Source of the DNA: CAYPCH01 sp964409165
GTDB lineage: Bacteria > Bacillota > Clostridia > Acetivibrionales > Acetivibrionaceae
Reading direction: 5' to 3'
Assembly: GCA_964409165.1 (NCBI GenBank)
Contig: CAYPCH010000041.1
Coordinates: 1-27,776 of the forward strand
DNA: 27,776 nt
Part shown: piece by piece, positions 1-8,006 of the stretch
Layout: each line of letters opens with the position of its first letter
Numbering within the stretch: position 1 is the stretch's first letter
Program-made: the position numbers and the translations under genes
The notes under the pieces: generated by a model
What the model saw: the letters and a program-made list of their open reading frames with translations, nothing else
Told to the model about the DNA's origin: nothing
Databases searched by the model: none

Positions 1-1
1 A

Positions 2-313
2 CTTGGCATAGGGATTTACCAGGATATTTTCTTTATATACGACCTTGATATTGAGGATAAGTCTAATTTTGTCGAGGTAGGAGAGATTATAATAAGAAGC
101 ATACCGAATATTTTGAGGCATAACAGAGATATCTGGGTTGGAGCTACTGTGTACAATACTAAAGATACCTATAAAAGGAGGGTTTTGCTGGATAACGGAT
201 ACAAGCCGATTGCTGGAACTGGTTATCTGTATATGAATCCGGAAGCAGAGGGATATTACGATATTGATGAGATATTTGAAGACGGATATGAAGAGCTTGC
301 TGACGATAATTAA
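2..313 (+). CDS. C-terminal part of a hypothetical protein, cut by the window edge
   Basis: The frame is open from base 2 with no stop, so the gene starts upstream of the window. A TTG at 113 could be read as a start, but the frame runs through it and no ribosome binding site precedes it. About 103 residues are visible, ending in an acidic tail rich in Asp, Glu and Tyr (EGYYDIDEIFEDGYEEL). There is no membrane segment or motif I recognise. The TAA stop is at 311-313. No terminator is obvious after it. Function unknown. Confidence 0.6.
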   Translation, partial: LGIGIYQDIFFIYDLDIEDKSNFVEVGEIIIRSIPNILRHNRDIWVGATVYNTKDTYKRRVLLDNGYKPIAGTGYLYMNPEAEGYYDIDEIFEDGYEELADDN

Positions 314-418
314 TACACGTTTGCTAAAGCTTGAAATAATGATACAATTTAAATATGAAAGGCTAGAAATTATTAATCTTAAAAGTGCTGGTGTAAAATA
401 AAATACTAGTGTAAAATG

Positions 419-445
419 TTGAGTTCAGGGTGTACAATGTATAAT
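419..445 (+). promoter_or_regulatory. candidate sigma-A promoter for the small exported protein
   Basis: TTGAGT (419-424) and a perfect TATAAT (440-445) are separated by 15 bp, and the gene start at 469 lies 23 bp downstream. The -10 is strong but the spacer is short. Three near-direct repeats, GTGTAAAAT at 391 and 409 and GTGTACAAT at 430, lead into and overlap it. Confidence 0.45.
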
Positions 446-468
446 CTGAAAGTGAACAGGGGGATTGT

Positions 469-1032
469 ATGAAAAAGAGAAAGTTAGCTTTATTATTTAC
501 TGTAATAGCTTTGGCTTTAGTTATTTCCATAGGGTTATTTAGATTTTATCCAACACGGGATAAGGTTATGAATAGCGGCAACTATGAGATTACTCAATCA
601 GAACTTGACGAAACAATAAGGTTTTCGATTAGTCCTAAGAGTTATATGAGTCTCGAAAGAGGCAAAGGAACTACGGTTAACATGACACTATATGAAGACC
701 ATGGTACCAGAATATTCTTTGAGAGTATTATACACCGTGGGGCTACCTATATTGTAAATGTTAACTGCACTACCAACTGGAACTTTATGTCGGGTACGTT
801 TCTGACGCCGTGGCGATTAAAGAGTGTGGATGGGGAAGATATGTGGAGCATTGTTTCTCCAGGAGGGAGAGTATACAATGAAAATAATGAAGACTTAAAT
901 GTCATTCGTGGAAAAGGTGTTAGCGATTTACTGTATTATGAATTTAACGAAACAGATTTTTTAAATTCCGACAGGATAACAATAGAGATCAGCGGGTACT
1001 ATTTGAGCAACTATAAGTTTAATTTCAGATAA
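469..1032 (+). CDS. small exported or membrane-anchored hypothetical protein
   Basis: 187 residues. The N-terminus has three Lys/Arg residues followed by a hydrophobic run at about residues 7-24, which is a signal peptide or single anchor. No lipobox Cys is visible, so it is probably not a lipoprotein. The remainder looks like a soluble beta-rich domain with alternating hydrophobic and polar residues and ends in an aromatic/basic tail. The ATG is preceded by AGGGGGA at a good distance. I do not recognise the family. It stands alone: its own promoter lies upstream, and a REP/MITE structure separates it from the next gene. Confidence 0.7.
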   Translation: MKKRKLALLFTVIALALVISIGLFRFYPTRDKVMNSGNYEITQSELDETIRFSISPKSYMSLERGKGTTVNMTLYEDHGTRIFFESIIHRGATYIVNVNCTTNWNFMSGTFLTPWRLKSVDGEDMWSIVSPGGRVYNENNEDLNVIRGKGVSDLLYYEFNETDFLNSDRITIEISGYYLSNYKFNFR

Positions 1033-1035
1033 CTC

Positions 1036-1232
1036 AGACAGAAGAACCGTCAGACTGTGTGAAAACTAAATTTTTTTCAAAAATATGAAATTCTATGTGT
1101 TTTGTGTTGCATTCTTGGCATGTAAAAATGTCTCCAAGGCTTTGAATAAATTAAAAATTTCAGAAAATGCAAAATTAATACTGCTAAATTTCATCAAAAA
1201 TAATTCTCACACAGTCTGCCGTCCCCGTGTCT
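1036..1232. repeat. REP-like hairpin sequence split by an insertion
   Basis: Removing the segment 1051-1218 and one CCGT copy joins AGACA-GAAGAACCGT to CCCCG-TGTCT. This restores a hairpin with arms AGACA/TGTCT and loop core AGAACCGTCCCC. The same loop core sits between other arms at 6190-6218. This indicates a dispersed family with variable stems and a fixed loop, here interrupted by the MITE-like element. Confidence 0.55.
1051..1218. mobile_element. 168-bp MITE-like non-coding element
   Basis: The ends are perfect 12-bp inverted repeats, CAGACTGTGTGA at 1051-1062 and its complement at 1207-1218. The match extends to about 16 of 18 bases. CCGT lies directly outside both ends (1047-1050 and 1219-1222), as expected for a 4-bp target duplication. 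The interior is AT-rich, has no ORF, and holds a small hairpin CTTGG/CCAAG (1114-1138). These are hallmarks of a non-autonomous transposable element. The parent transposase is not in the window and I cannot name the IS family. Confidence 0.6.
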
Positions 1233-1253
1233 AAACTAAGGAGGCAGTTTTAA

Positions 1254-2672
1254 GTGGATAGAAGGGTTTTTAGGAAGTCATTGTTTTCACTAATTGTTTT
1301 CATCCTCATATCTTTATTAAATCCGGTAATTTATGCAAACGAGCAGCAAATACAGATATTTATGGATGGTGCAAGACTTGATATGGGAGACACAGCTCCG
1401 TTTATTGAAAATGGCAGAACTCTTGTGCCTATGCGGTTAATTTTTGAAGCTTTAGGTGTTAAGGTTGAGTGGAACGGCAATACACGAACCGTTACAGGAA
1501 GCACCGATGATAGTGGATTGAGACTTACAATAGGGAGTTCTGATGTAATAGTAAACGGATTGAAGAAGCAACTGGATGTTCCAGCAAAGATTGAAGGTGA
1601 TCGTACATATGTGCCCTTAAGATTTGTTGCCGAGAGTATGGGGGCAGATGTTCAATGGAATGCAAGCAGCAGGACGGTGAGCATTGAAAGGCGTTTGGAA
1701 TCCGATATAAAGCTTGTAAAAGGAATAAATAAGATTGTATTTGCTGATGAAGAGCTTGGGAAAAGCATTTTGACACTTAATGATGATTACATGAGGTCAC
1801 TTAGTGAATTTGACATATCGTCAAAGATGCGAACCGACAGCAAAGCAGGTATTGATGAATTCAAACAACACTTTTCCGAACAGGTTCGAAGCTTTACGAA
1901 GGATGAAATGGACGTGATAAACGGAATAATAGAAGAAGTGCGCCCGTTAATCGGCAATTACGTTATGTATTTCCCTGAGGAAACTGTTTTTATTAAAACT
2001 ACTGGCAGGGAAGAAGCAAACGCTGCTTATACAAGGTCAAATGCCATAATTCTTCCGCAATCAATGGTAAATATGAACAGGAAGTTTCTGAGGGATATCA
2101 TAATACATGAATTTTTTCATATATTCAGTCGGTATAATAGCGGGGAAAGGGAACAGCTCTATGACGTTATAGGATTTAAGAAGGGCGCATATTTTGAATA
2201 TCCAGAAGAATTGGCAGATCTCAGGCTGTCCAATCCCGATGCGGTTGACAACAGATATTATATAGAACTTGACCTTGATGGGGAAAGGGTTAAAGCTGTA
2301 CCTGTACTGTATGCTTCTGAAAAGTTCAACACATCAAAGAGCCCTAGTTTTTTTGACTATTTAGTTATGAAACTGGCAGTTGTAGAAGTGTCAGAGGGCA
2401 GTTGCACTCCAGTATATAGAAACGGCGAACTCTTGATGATTGAATCAGGAGAAGCATTTTACAAAAGGGTAGGGTTTAACAGTGATTATATTATACAGCC
2501 AGAGGAACTTCTAGCAGATAACTTTGTAATGATGATAAACAATACGAATGTCCCCAGCCCTTTTGTAATACAGGGAATAAAAAATATACTGCAAGTTGAT
2601 TCTGTTAAGGGATACTGCAAGGGTGCAGTTTTTTGCCGGTGTAATCCAAAATCATTTTTTGTACCTTCCTAA
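1254..2672 (+). CDS. secreted copper-amine-oxidase-N domain protein with HExxH metallopeptidase-like region
   Basis: 472 residues from a GTG start with AAGGAGG nine bases upstream. A signal peptide covers about residues 1-28 (cleavage near VIYA). Two copper-amine-oxidase N-terminal-type repeats follow at about 47-82 and 111-146, each with the R-T-(L/Y)-V-P-(M/L)-R core and a V-x-W-N pair. In clostridia such domains are common cell-surface modules. The C-terminal region has HEFFH at 285-289 and a downstream PEELADLRLSNPD segment, which looks like a zinc gluzincin site with Glu as possible third ligand. The last ~20 residues run past a likely terminator and overlap the opposite gene, so the true end may be near 2605. 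Peptidase activity and substrate are inferred. Confidence 0.8.
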   Translation: MDRRVFRKSLFSLIVFILISLLNPVIYANEQQIQIFMDGARLDMGDTAPFIENGRTLVPMRLIFEALGVKVEWNGNTRTVTGSTDDSGLRLTIGSSDVIVNGLKKQLDVPAKIEGDRTYVPLRFVAESMGADVQWNASSRTVSIERRLESDIKLVKGINKIVFADEELGKSILTLNDDYMRSLSEFDISSKMRTDSKAGIDEFKQHFSEQVRSFTKDEMDVINGIIEEVRPLIGNYVMYFPEETVFIKTTGREEANAAYTRSNAIILPQSMVNMNRKFLRDIIIHEFFHIFSRYNSGEREQLYDVIGFKKGAYFEYPEELADLRLSNPDAVDNRYYIELDLDGERVKAVPVLYASEKFNTSKSPSFFDYLVMKLAVVEVSEGSCTPVYRNGELLMIESGEAFYKRVGFNSDYIIQPEELLADNFVMMINNTNVPSPFVIQGIKNILQVDSVKGYCKGAVFCRCNPKSFFVPS

Positions 2673-3399
2673 TATCTTCAGTATTGGGAAGAGATTTTAT
2701 AATTTTTTCCCAATATCCTTTATTCTTTATACATTCAAAAGTATATCTGAAGTTAATGTCAAATATCCACGATAATCTGAGAAGCTTCATATCGTCAGAA
2801 GTTTTTACATTATTATAGTCAATAAGCTTTCCATTTAAAACATCCGAAAGGACTTGTTGTGAGTAACCCGGGCTCATGGATGCTTCACCCACACTCAGGT
2901 TTGGGTAGGCTTCAGGGCTTTCGTAGTAGTTAACCAGAATATCAAGTATATCCAATTTGTCGGCATCTCTTATCAATTTTGTAAATAATAAAGATTCTGA
3001 ATCTATATCAATTGGAATTCTAAATATATTGTGAAACCGGATTGCGTCAAGCAAAATGTTTCTTTCCTTCATATCCATATTAACAAGAACTTCTTCGTTT
3101 TCTAAAATCTCTACACCTAAAAGGGCATGGTTCTGGGATTTTCTATCTGAGAAAGTCCGATGTTTTTTATACTGTTCAAAGCGACCTATATCGTGCAGAA
3201 GTGCTGTGATTTCAGCAAGACAAAGCTCGCTTTCATTAAGCCCCAAGTCTTGTCCGATTGAAAGTATATTGCTGCAAACCCGTAAAGTATGGGCTTCTTT
3301 CAGTTTAATATGGAAATCGATATCAGAGTCATTGGAATAATAACCTGAAACATAATTTGAAAACCACAAGTGTAAATGTTCAACAATACTCTTATCCAA
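2605..3399 (-). CDS. HD-domain phosphohydrolase-like protein
   Basis: 264 residues from the TTG at 3399-3397. I chose this start because GGAGG lies eight bases upstream. The frame is open further upstream to a TTG at 3462 with no ribosome binding site. The HD signature is clear: a first His near residue 38 (KEAHTLRV), His-Asp at about 69-70 in ALLHDIGRFEQ, and a later RDADKLDIL Asp. This is the metal-binding set of the HD hydrolase superfamily, which acts on nucleotides and related phosphoesters. The protein is soluble with no extra domain, and its substrate is unknown. It is convergent with the metallopeptidase gene (overlap 2605-2672) and divergent from the sigma factor gene. Confidence 0.8.
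   Translation of the reverse strand: MDKSIVEHLHLWFSNYVSGYYSNDSDIDFHIKLKEAHTLRVCSNILSIGQDLGLNESELCLAEITALLHDIGRFEQYKKHRTFSDRKSQNHALLGVEILENEEVLVNMDMKERNILLDAIRFHNIFRIPIDIDSESLLFTKLIRDADKLDILDILVNYYESPEAYPNLSVGEASMSPGYSQQVLSDVLNGKLIDYNNVKTSDDMKLLRLSWIFDINFRYTFECIKNKGYWEKIIKSLPNTEDIRKVQKMILDYTGKKLHPCSIP
2614..2634 (+). terminator. Rho-independent terminator inside the 3' end of the metallopeptidase ORF
   Basis: ACTGCA (2614-2619), loop AGGG and TGCAGT (2624-2629) run into a T tract ending at 2634. T follows the stem only on the + strand, so it serves the metallopeptidase gene. It lies inside the last codons of both convergent reading frames. Confidence 0.6.
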
Positions 3400-3598
3400 G
3401 CTCAAACCCTCCAGTAAATATTTTATATAAAGAATTTTACCACTTGAAACTTTGAAGCACAAATAAAAATTATATGCAAATTTTTTATAAGGCGTTACGA
3501 TAGTAGATTATAATCGTATATTATATATTATACATTATATATGAAAACGTATGATAATATATAATGCATAATGGAGTTATGAAGTAAAAGGGAGTGAT

Positions 3599-4171
3599 GT
3601 GGCTTACATGGTTAATGATGAACAAACTGTCAGAAGTATTTTGTTAGGAGATGAAGAGAAGTTTTCAATTCTCATAGACAAATACTATCCCAAGCTTAAA
3701 ACTTTTTGTATTAAGTTGTTTATGCCAATGGAAGATGTAGAGGACATTATTCAGGAAATTTTCCTTAAAGTATATAAAAATCTTTACAAATATAGTTTTA
3801 GCTGGAGTTTTAACACATGGATATATAAAATAGCTGTTAATACATTAAAAGACATAAAAAAGAGAAAGGTTATACATACCTCAAATATTGAGATTGAAAA
3901 CTTTGCACAAAGCAATGATTTTCAGAACAGTTGTGTTGACAAGCTTTATAACCGTGAAATTATAAGAGCTATGTTTAATTCAATGGACGAAAAATTGAAA
4001 ACGATGATGATATTAAGATATTATGAGGATATGCCTTTCAAAGAAATTGGACAGGTTTTCAATATGACCCCGGGAGCTGTAAAAATGAAGATTTTCAGAG
4101 CTAGAGGACGTTTGTGCAAAGAATATTCCGAAGACTATTTAGGAGGTAGAACTGATGAAATGCATGTATGA
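3599..4171 (+). CDS. ECF-type RNA polymerase sigma factor
   Basis: 190 residues. Region 2 is at about 20-85, with a DVEDIIQEIFLKVYKNL helix and FNTWIYKIAVN promoter-melting part. Region 4 is at about 125-175, with the helix-turn-helix FKEIGQVFNMTPGAVKMKIFRAR. Sigma 1 and 3 are absent, as in ECF sigma factors. The GTG start has GGGAG only four bases upstream; the in-frame ATG at 3608 is the alternative. The 3' end overlaps the anti-sigma gene by 17 bases, so the two are co-translated. The 200-bp AT-rich upstream region, shared with the divergent HD gene, contains GAAAAC followed by several TATAAT-like stretches that could carry an autoregulated promoter. Targets cannot be assigned from sequence alone. 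Confidence 0.9.
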   Translation: MAYMVNDEQTVRSILLGDEEKFSILIDKYYPKLKTFCIKLFMPMEDVEDIIQEIFLKVYKNLYKYSFSWSFNTWIYKIAVNTLKDIKKRKVIHTSNIEIENFAQSNDFQNSCVDKLYNREIIRAMFNSMDEKLKTMMILRYYEDMPFKEIGQVFNMTPGAVKMKIFRARGRLCKEYSEDYLGGRTDEMHV

Positions 4172-5291
4172 CAGTAAATTCATTTTATCATATAACGACA
4201 ATCTGTTAAGTGATGAAGAAAGGCAGAAGTTTGAAGAGCATATTAAGGCATGCGACCGCTGTAGGAGTGAAATCAGCAGAGACAGGGAGTTAATAGGCTT
4301 TCTAAGTCAGGATGTGGAGTTAAATAGTACAAAAGATTCGCGCAGTACAATACTTAAGGGAATTCCGCTAGGGATGTACCGAAATGGTGGGATGAAATAC
4401 AGATTGTTTTCATCGGCAGTTAAGTTTGTACATGGTTCAGGCAGGCTGGCAAGTACGGCAGTAATTATTATACTAATAACCATGGTTATTGCAAACCTGC
4501 AATGGATTTCTGATGTTACAAGGTCGGCAGCACTTTATTTTAACAAATTCAATAATTTTAACAAATTCGAAGAATTAACAGATAATGGCAATAGCGCACC
4601 TGTACTTACACGGGGAAGGAGTTATTCAGAGAATCTAACTGAAAAGGGAAGCAGGAATATATTATTCACCGGAGAGGATAAAAACGGTTTATTTAATTCC
4701 ATAGGTATTCTTAGCATCAATAAAGAATTGAGGAAAATTAATGTTATAGTTATACCCGGGGAGTTTTATATAGATTATAGTGACAAAATCAGAAATGAGC
4801 TTGAGTTTTATGAAAAGGCCAATACTGATTTCTATAAATTTAAAAATGCTCATAATGCAGGAAGATACTTGAAATATAAAGGTACATTTGATTCAGGAGA
4901 GACGAGTTTTCTTGCGGATATAATAAAAGAAAAATTCAGAATAACTGTTGACGATTATATTATAATAAAGTCAGCCTCAGTTGAGCGTATGGCAGATTTT
5001 TTCAGTGGCGTGGATATTGATGTTCCATATGAAAATAAAGATCAGCCTGGGTTTATTAAAGATTTTATTGAGCAGATTGAGCAGTATGTAACATCTGGCA
5101 ATATACAGGAACTAAATGCATTTGAAGAGAATTTCGGAGGGGACTTGCAACACAGTATAACTTCAGAAGATATGGACTTCTATATGGAAATTGTAAAGGA
5201 CACAGAAATCAATGAGTATGAAATTGAATGCATTGAAGTTAGCGGAAGTGAGAAGGTTATAGACGGCACAAGCTACATTGTTTTTGAATAG
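4155..5291 (+). CDS. membrane anti-sigma factor: zinc-finger domain fused to an LCP-like extracellular domain
   Basis: 378 residues. The N-terminal ZAS/zf-HC2 motif H29-x3-C33-x2-C36 would hold the cognate sigma factor encoded just upstream. A single membrane segment spans about 98-116. The outside part (about 165-320) resembles a LytR-CpsA-Psr domain: NILFTGEDKN (168-177), a SINK..RKINVIVIP strand pair, a FKNAHNAGRY segment matching the family's K-I-N-A region, and a later FFSGVDIDVPY. Active LCP ligases carry Arg after I-P (IPRD); here it is IPGE, and the D-T pair after the first strand is N-S, so catalysis is probably lost. I infer a sensor that binds a polyprenyl-linked or wall glycan signal. 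Overlaps the sigma gene by 17 bases. Confidence 0.8.
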   Translation: MKCMYDSKFILSYNDNLLSDEERQKFEEHIKACDRCRSEISRDRELIGFLSQDVELNSTKDSRSTILKGIPLGMYRNGGMKYRLFSSAVKFVHGSGRLASTAVIIILITMVIANLQWISDVTRSAALYFNKFNNFNKFEELTDNGNSAPVLTRGRSYSENLTEKGSRNILFTGEDKNGLFNSIGILSINKELRKINVIVIPGEFYIDYSDKIRNELEFYEKANTDFYKFKNAHNAGRYLKYKGTFDSGETSFLADIIKEKFRITVDDYIIIKSASVERMADFFSGVDIDVPYENKDQPGFIKDFIEQIEQYVTSGNIQELNAFEENFGGDLQHSITSEDMDFYMEIVKDTEINEYEIECIEVSGSEKVIDGTSYIVFE

Positions 5292-5341
5292 TGTGGTGCA
5301 TGCCTGTGAGAGTACTTCAAAATACTAAGGGGGTAATATTT

Positions 5342-6151
5342 TTGAGGATATTAAAAGGTTTAGGAACAAAAAAGATGTGGGGAGTGCTGCTGTCAGGATT
5401 AGGGATGATGTGCATCGTATACTTTATTATATGGACTACAGGTGTGTTGTATTGGTCGTTTGATATATCGCTTTTGTTTATTTTACTGTCAGGATTATCG
5501 TTAGTTTACTCCGGGATTTTATTGGCTTTTGAGAAGAATCCTTTGTTTTTCATAAGAAGAAGATTTTTGAGAAAAGCTGTTTGCGTTGCAATAGCATTCT
5601 CAATCTTATCCTTTGTAGTGATAGAAAGCATAATTATATACACTTCATTTTGCTACGATAAAAACACCGATGTAGATTTTATTCTGGTGCCGGGGGCAGA
5701 AGTGGTAAACGACAAGCCGTCAAAAATACTTTGGCAAAGGCTGCAAGGTGCATTGTCCTTTGCTGTTGAAAATCCTGAAACGATAATTATAGTATCAGGG
5801 TCTATAGGTCAGGGTGATACTTATTCGGAAGCAGAAGTAATGAAAAGGTTTCTAGTTGAGAATGGTATTGATGAAGAACGTATAATTAAAGAAGATAAGG
5901 CAGTAAATTCTTATCAGAACGTCAAATATTCAAAAGAAGCAATAGAAAGCATTGGAGAATTTAATGTTCCTAAAATGCTGATTGTAACAAACGGGTATCA
6001 TGTTTTCAGAATGAAAATGATAGCAGCAAGTATGGGAATAGATGCTTACGGACTTCCTGTGACGGTAGATTATGCTGTTATCCCTATATGTTACACAAGA
6101 GAGTATTTTTCAATTATAAAGTTGTGTATGGTCCTTACAGGTTTGTTTTAA
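5342..6151 (+). CDS. DUF218 (YdcF/SanA-like) membrane protein
   Basis: 269 residues from the TTG at 5342, which has AAGGGGG at the ideal eight-base distance. The longer frame from the GTG at 5291 overlaps the previous stop and has no such site. Three hydrophobic segments fill the first ~100 residues. The DUF218 domain follows: VDFILVPGAEV, an acidic-residue-bearing VSGSIGQGDTYSEAEVMKRFL helix region, the conserved EDKAVNSYQNVKYS and the LIVTNGYHVFRM strand-turn. Family members (E. coli SanA, ElyC) are linked to envelope and peptidoglycan integrity but the reaction is not settled. Its position after the sigma/anti-sigma pair suggests membership of the same operon and an envelope role. Confidence 0.8.
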   Translation: MRILKGLGTKKMWGVLLSGLGMMCIVYFIIWTTGVLYWSFDISLLFILLSGLSLVYSGILLAFEKNPLFFIRRRFLRKAVCVAIAFSILSFVVIESIIIYTSFCYDKNTDVDFILVPGAEVVNDKPSKILWQRLQGALSFAVENPETIIIVSGSIGQGDTYSEAEVMKRFLVENGIDEERIIKEDKAVNSYQNVKYSKEAIESIGEFNVPKMLIVTNGYHVFRMKMIAASMGIDAYGLPVTVDYAVIPICYTREYFSIIKLCMVLTGLF

Positions 6152-6189
6152 ATTGTCGTCGGAAGCTACGTTGCTTACATTGTTTAACA

Positions 6190-6244
6190 GGCAAGTCAAG
6201 AACCGTCCCCGACTTGCCCCTACCCGACTTGCCCCTAACTTGCC
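6190..6244. repeat. REP-like hairpin with tandem copies of its right arm
   Basis: GGCAAGTC (6190-6197) and GACTTGCC (6211-6218) pair perfectly around the loop AAGAACCGTCCCC. The right arm is repeated at 6226-6233 (15 bp later) and as AACTTGCC at 6237-6244. The loop core is the same as in the split element at 1036-1232. No long T tract follows, so a terminator role is not obvious. Confidence 0.55.
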
Positions 6245-6255
6245 ATTTTTGGTCT

Positions 6256-6283
6256 TTATTCTATTCTTTTTTAGATGTATAAT
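6256..6283 (+). promoter_or_regulatory. candidate promoter for the SpoVB-like flippase
   Basis: A perfect TATAAT (6278-6283) lies 29 bp before the ATG. The best -35 at a 16-bp spacer is TTATTC (6256-6261), which is weak, so the box is called mainly on its -10. Confidence 0.4.
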
Positions 6284-6311
6284 GATATAAAAACATTTAT
6301 AAGGGAGTAAC

Positions 6312-7919
6312 ATGAAGAAACAATCGATTTCCAAAGGGTTTGCTGTGTTATCAGTAGCGGGCATAGCTGTGAAGATACTTTCCATATTGTACATTCCTTT
6401 TCTGCGTGGGATTATTGGCGATGAGGGGTATGGAATATACGGGGCTGCGTATCAGGTATATGTTTTTATTTATGTAATTGCAAATTCAGGTATACCAGTG
6501 GCCATATCAAAATCAGTTTCAGAACTCACAGCAATGGGGAATTACAAAGATGCGGAAAGGTCATTTAAAATAGCAAGGTCTTATCTTATTATAGCAGGAT
6601 TTTTGTTGGCTGTTGCAATGTTTTCAGGAGCAAGACTGGCGGCGGGGCTTGTCCGTTTTGACAAATCATACTTGGCAATAGTAGCACTGGCTCCTACAGT
6701 ATTGTTCACTTCCATAGGGTCGGCTTATAGGGGATATTTCCAAGGTCGTGGCAATATGACACCTACAGCTGTTTCACAGATAATAGAGCAAATTGTTAAT
6801 GTTGTATTCACCCTTGTTTTTGCTTATCTGTTGCTTCAGTATGGTGTTGAAGCAGCCTGTGCCGGAGGGACGATAGGAACATCGGTGGGTGCGTTTGTTT
6901 CAACGGCAGTACTTATTTATATATATAACAAAAACAGAAGCAGTATAGTGCCCGCAGAGTATATGAACAAAAAAGTTAAGGGGTATTCATACAGGCAACT
7001 TGCTAAAAAGATAGTAAGCTACAGTATACCCATGACAGTTTGTATTGCAGCCCAATACGCAGGAAATCTTGTGGATTTGGGCAACACAAAGGCAAGGCTT
7101 TTAGCTGCCGGATTCGATGATGCAACTGCTTCAGGTATGTACGGCTTTCTCACAAAATACCAGCAACTTATGAATGCTCCTATAGCGGTGGTAGCAGCTC
7201 TTGCAGCAGCAGTATTGCCTTCACTTGCAGGCTCAATTGCCATAAATGACCGGGAACAGGCTCAGCACAAAATCAAGTATGCCATGAGGTTGTGTTTTTT
7301 GATTGTAATTCCCTCAGCGGTAGGATTTTCACTTCTAAGTGAACCAATATACTCGCTGCTTAAATTCGGAAAAGGGTCTGAACTGATGTTTTACGGTTCA
7401 ATTGTTCTTGTCTTGATGTCGGTTGTTCAGATACAGACAACAATACTTCAAGGAGGCGGCAGGCTTTATACGGCAACGATAAATGTTTTAATAGGTATAG
7501 TTGCAAAGATATTGGTGAATTATGTTTTGATTGCAGTACCTCAGATAAACATCAAAGGCGCAATAATTGGAAGTGTAGTGGGATTTGGAATACCTCTCAT
7601 TCTAAATACAATAGCAATAAGAAAATATCTTGGAGTGGAACTGGGATTGGTCAAACAGGCTTCAAAACCTTTGCTTTCCTCAGTTTTAATGGGAATACTT
7701 GTTTGGATAGTATATAAAGCTGTTTACGCTGTTATAGGAATTGGAGGAATGCCATATGTTGCAAATGGTCTTGCTGTGATTCTGGCGGTTATGGCAGGTA
7801 TATTTGCTTATTTTTATGTAATGGTTATGTTAAAGGGGATAACGAAGGAAGACTTGGATGCAATACCAGCAAGATTAAAGGGGATGATTCCTGCAAAGTT
7901 GCTTGCACGAATAACTTAA
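6312..7919 (+). CDS. SpoVB/MOP-family polysaccharide or lipid-linked sugar flippase
   Basis: 535 residues with about 14 hydrophobic segments, the usual size for the MOP superfamily. The N-terminus (SKGFAVLSVAGIAVKILSIL, then GDEGYGIYGAAYQ) and the central FLTKYQQLMNAPIAVVAAL resemble stage V sporulation protein B and YtgP-type proteins. These export lipid-linked precursors for peptidoglycan or polysaccharides. AAGGGAG lies four bases before the ATG. It has its own promoter, so it is probably a single gene, convergent with cpsB. It could serve spore cortex or the neighbouring polysaccharide; the sequence does not decide. The 87-bp gap to cpsB has no clear terminator. Confidence 0.82.
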   Translation: MKKQSISKGFAVLSVAGIAVKILSILYIPFLRGIIGDEGYGIYGAAYQVYVFIYVIANSGIPVAISKSVSELTAMGNYKDAERSFKIARSYLIIAGFLLAVAMFSGARLAAGLVRFDKSYLAIVALAPTVLFTSIGSAYRGYFQGRGNMTPTAVSQIIEQIVNVVFTLVFAYLLLQYGVEAACAGGTIGTSVGAFVSTAVLIYIYNKNRSSIVPAEYMNKKVKGYSYRQLAKKIVSYSIPMTVCIAAQYAGNLVDLGNTKARLLAAGFDDATASGMYGFLTKYQQLMNAPIAVVAALAAAVLPSLAGSIAINDREQAQHKIKYAMRLCFLIVIPSAVGFSLLSEPIYSLLKFGKGSELMFYGSIVLVLMSVVQIQTTILQGGGRLYTATINVLIGIVAKILVNYVLIAVPQINIKGAIIGSVVGFGIPLILNTIAIRKYLGVELGLVKQASKPLLSSVLMGILVWIVYKAVYAVIGIGGMPYVANGLAVILAVMAGIFAYFYVMVMLKGITKEDLDAIPARLKGMIPAKLLARIT

Positions 7920-8006
7920 GACTATTTTAAACTGTATTGAATGCGATAAAAATTTTACACTTCATTTTAATCTCCTTAATGTAGCATCACAACAAAAATT
8001 ATTTTT

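Noticed and set aside
113..313. Complete 66-residue ORF with TTG start
   Set aside because: The frame is open back to base 2 and no ribosome binding site precedes the TTG, so it is the end of a longer gene.
6088..6394. Short ORFs on both strands around the REP-like hairpin
   Set aside because: They are built from the repeat and the flanks of real genes, and lack start signals.
7920..8006. Bidirectional terminator between the flippase and cpsB
   Set aside because: Only A/T runs without a convincing stem were found.
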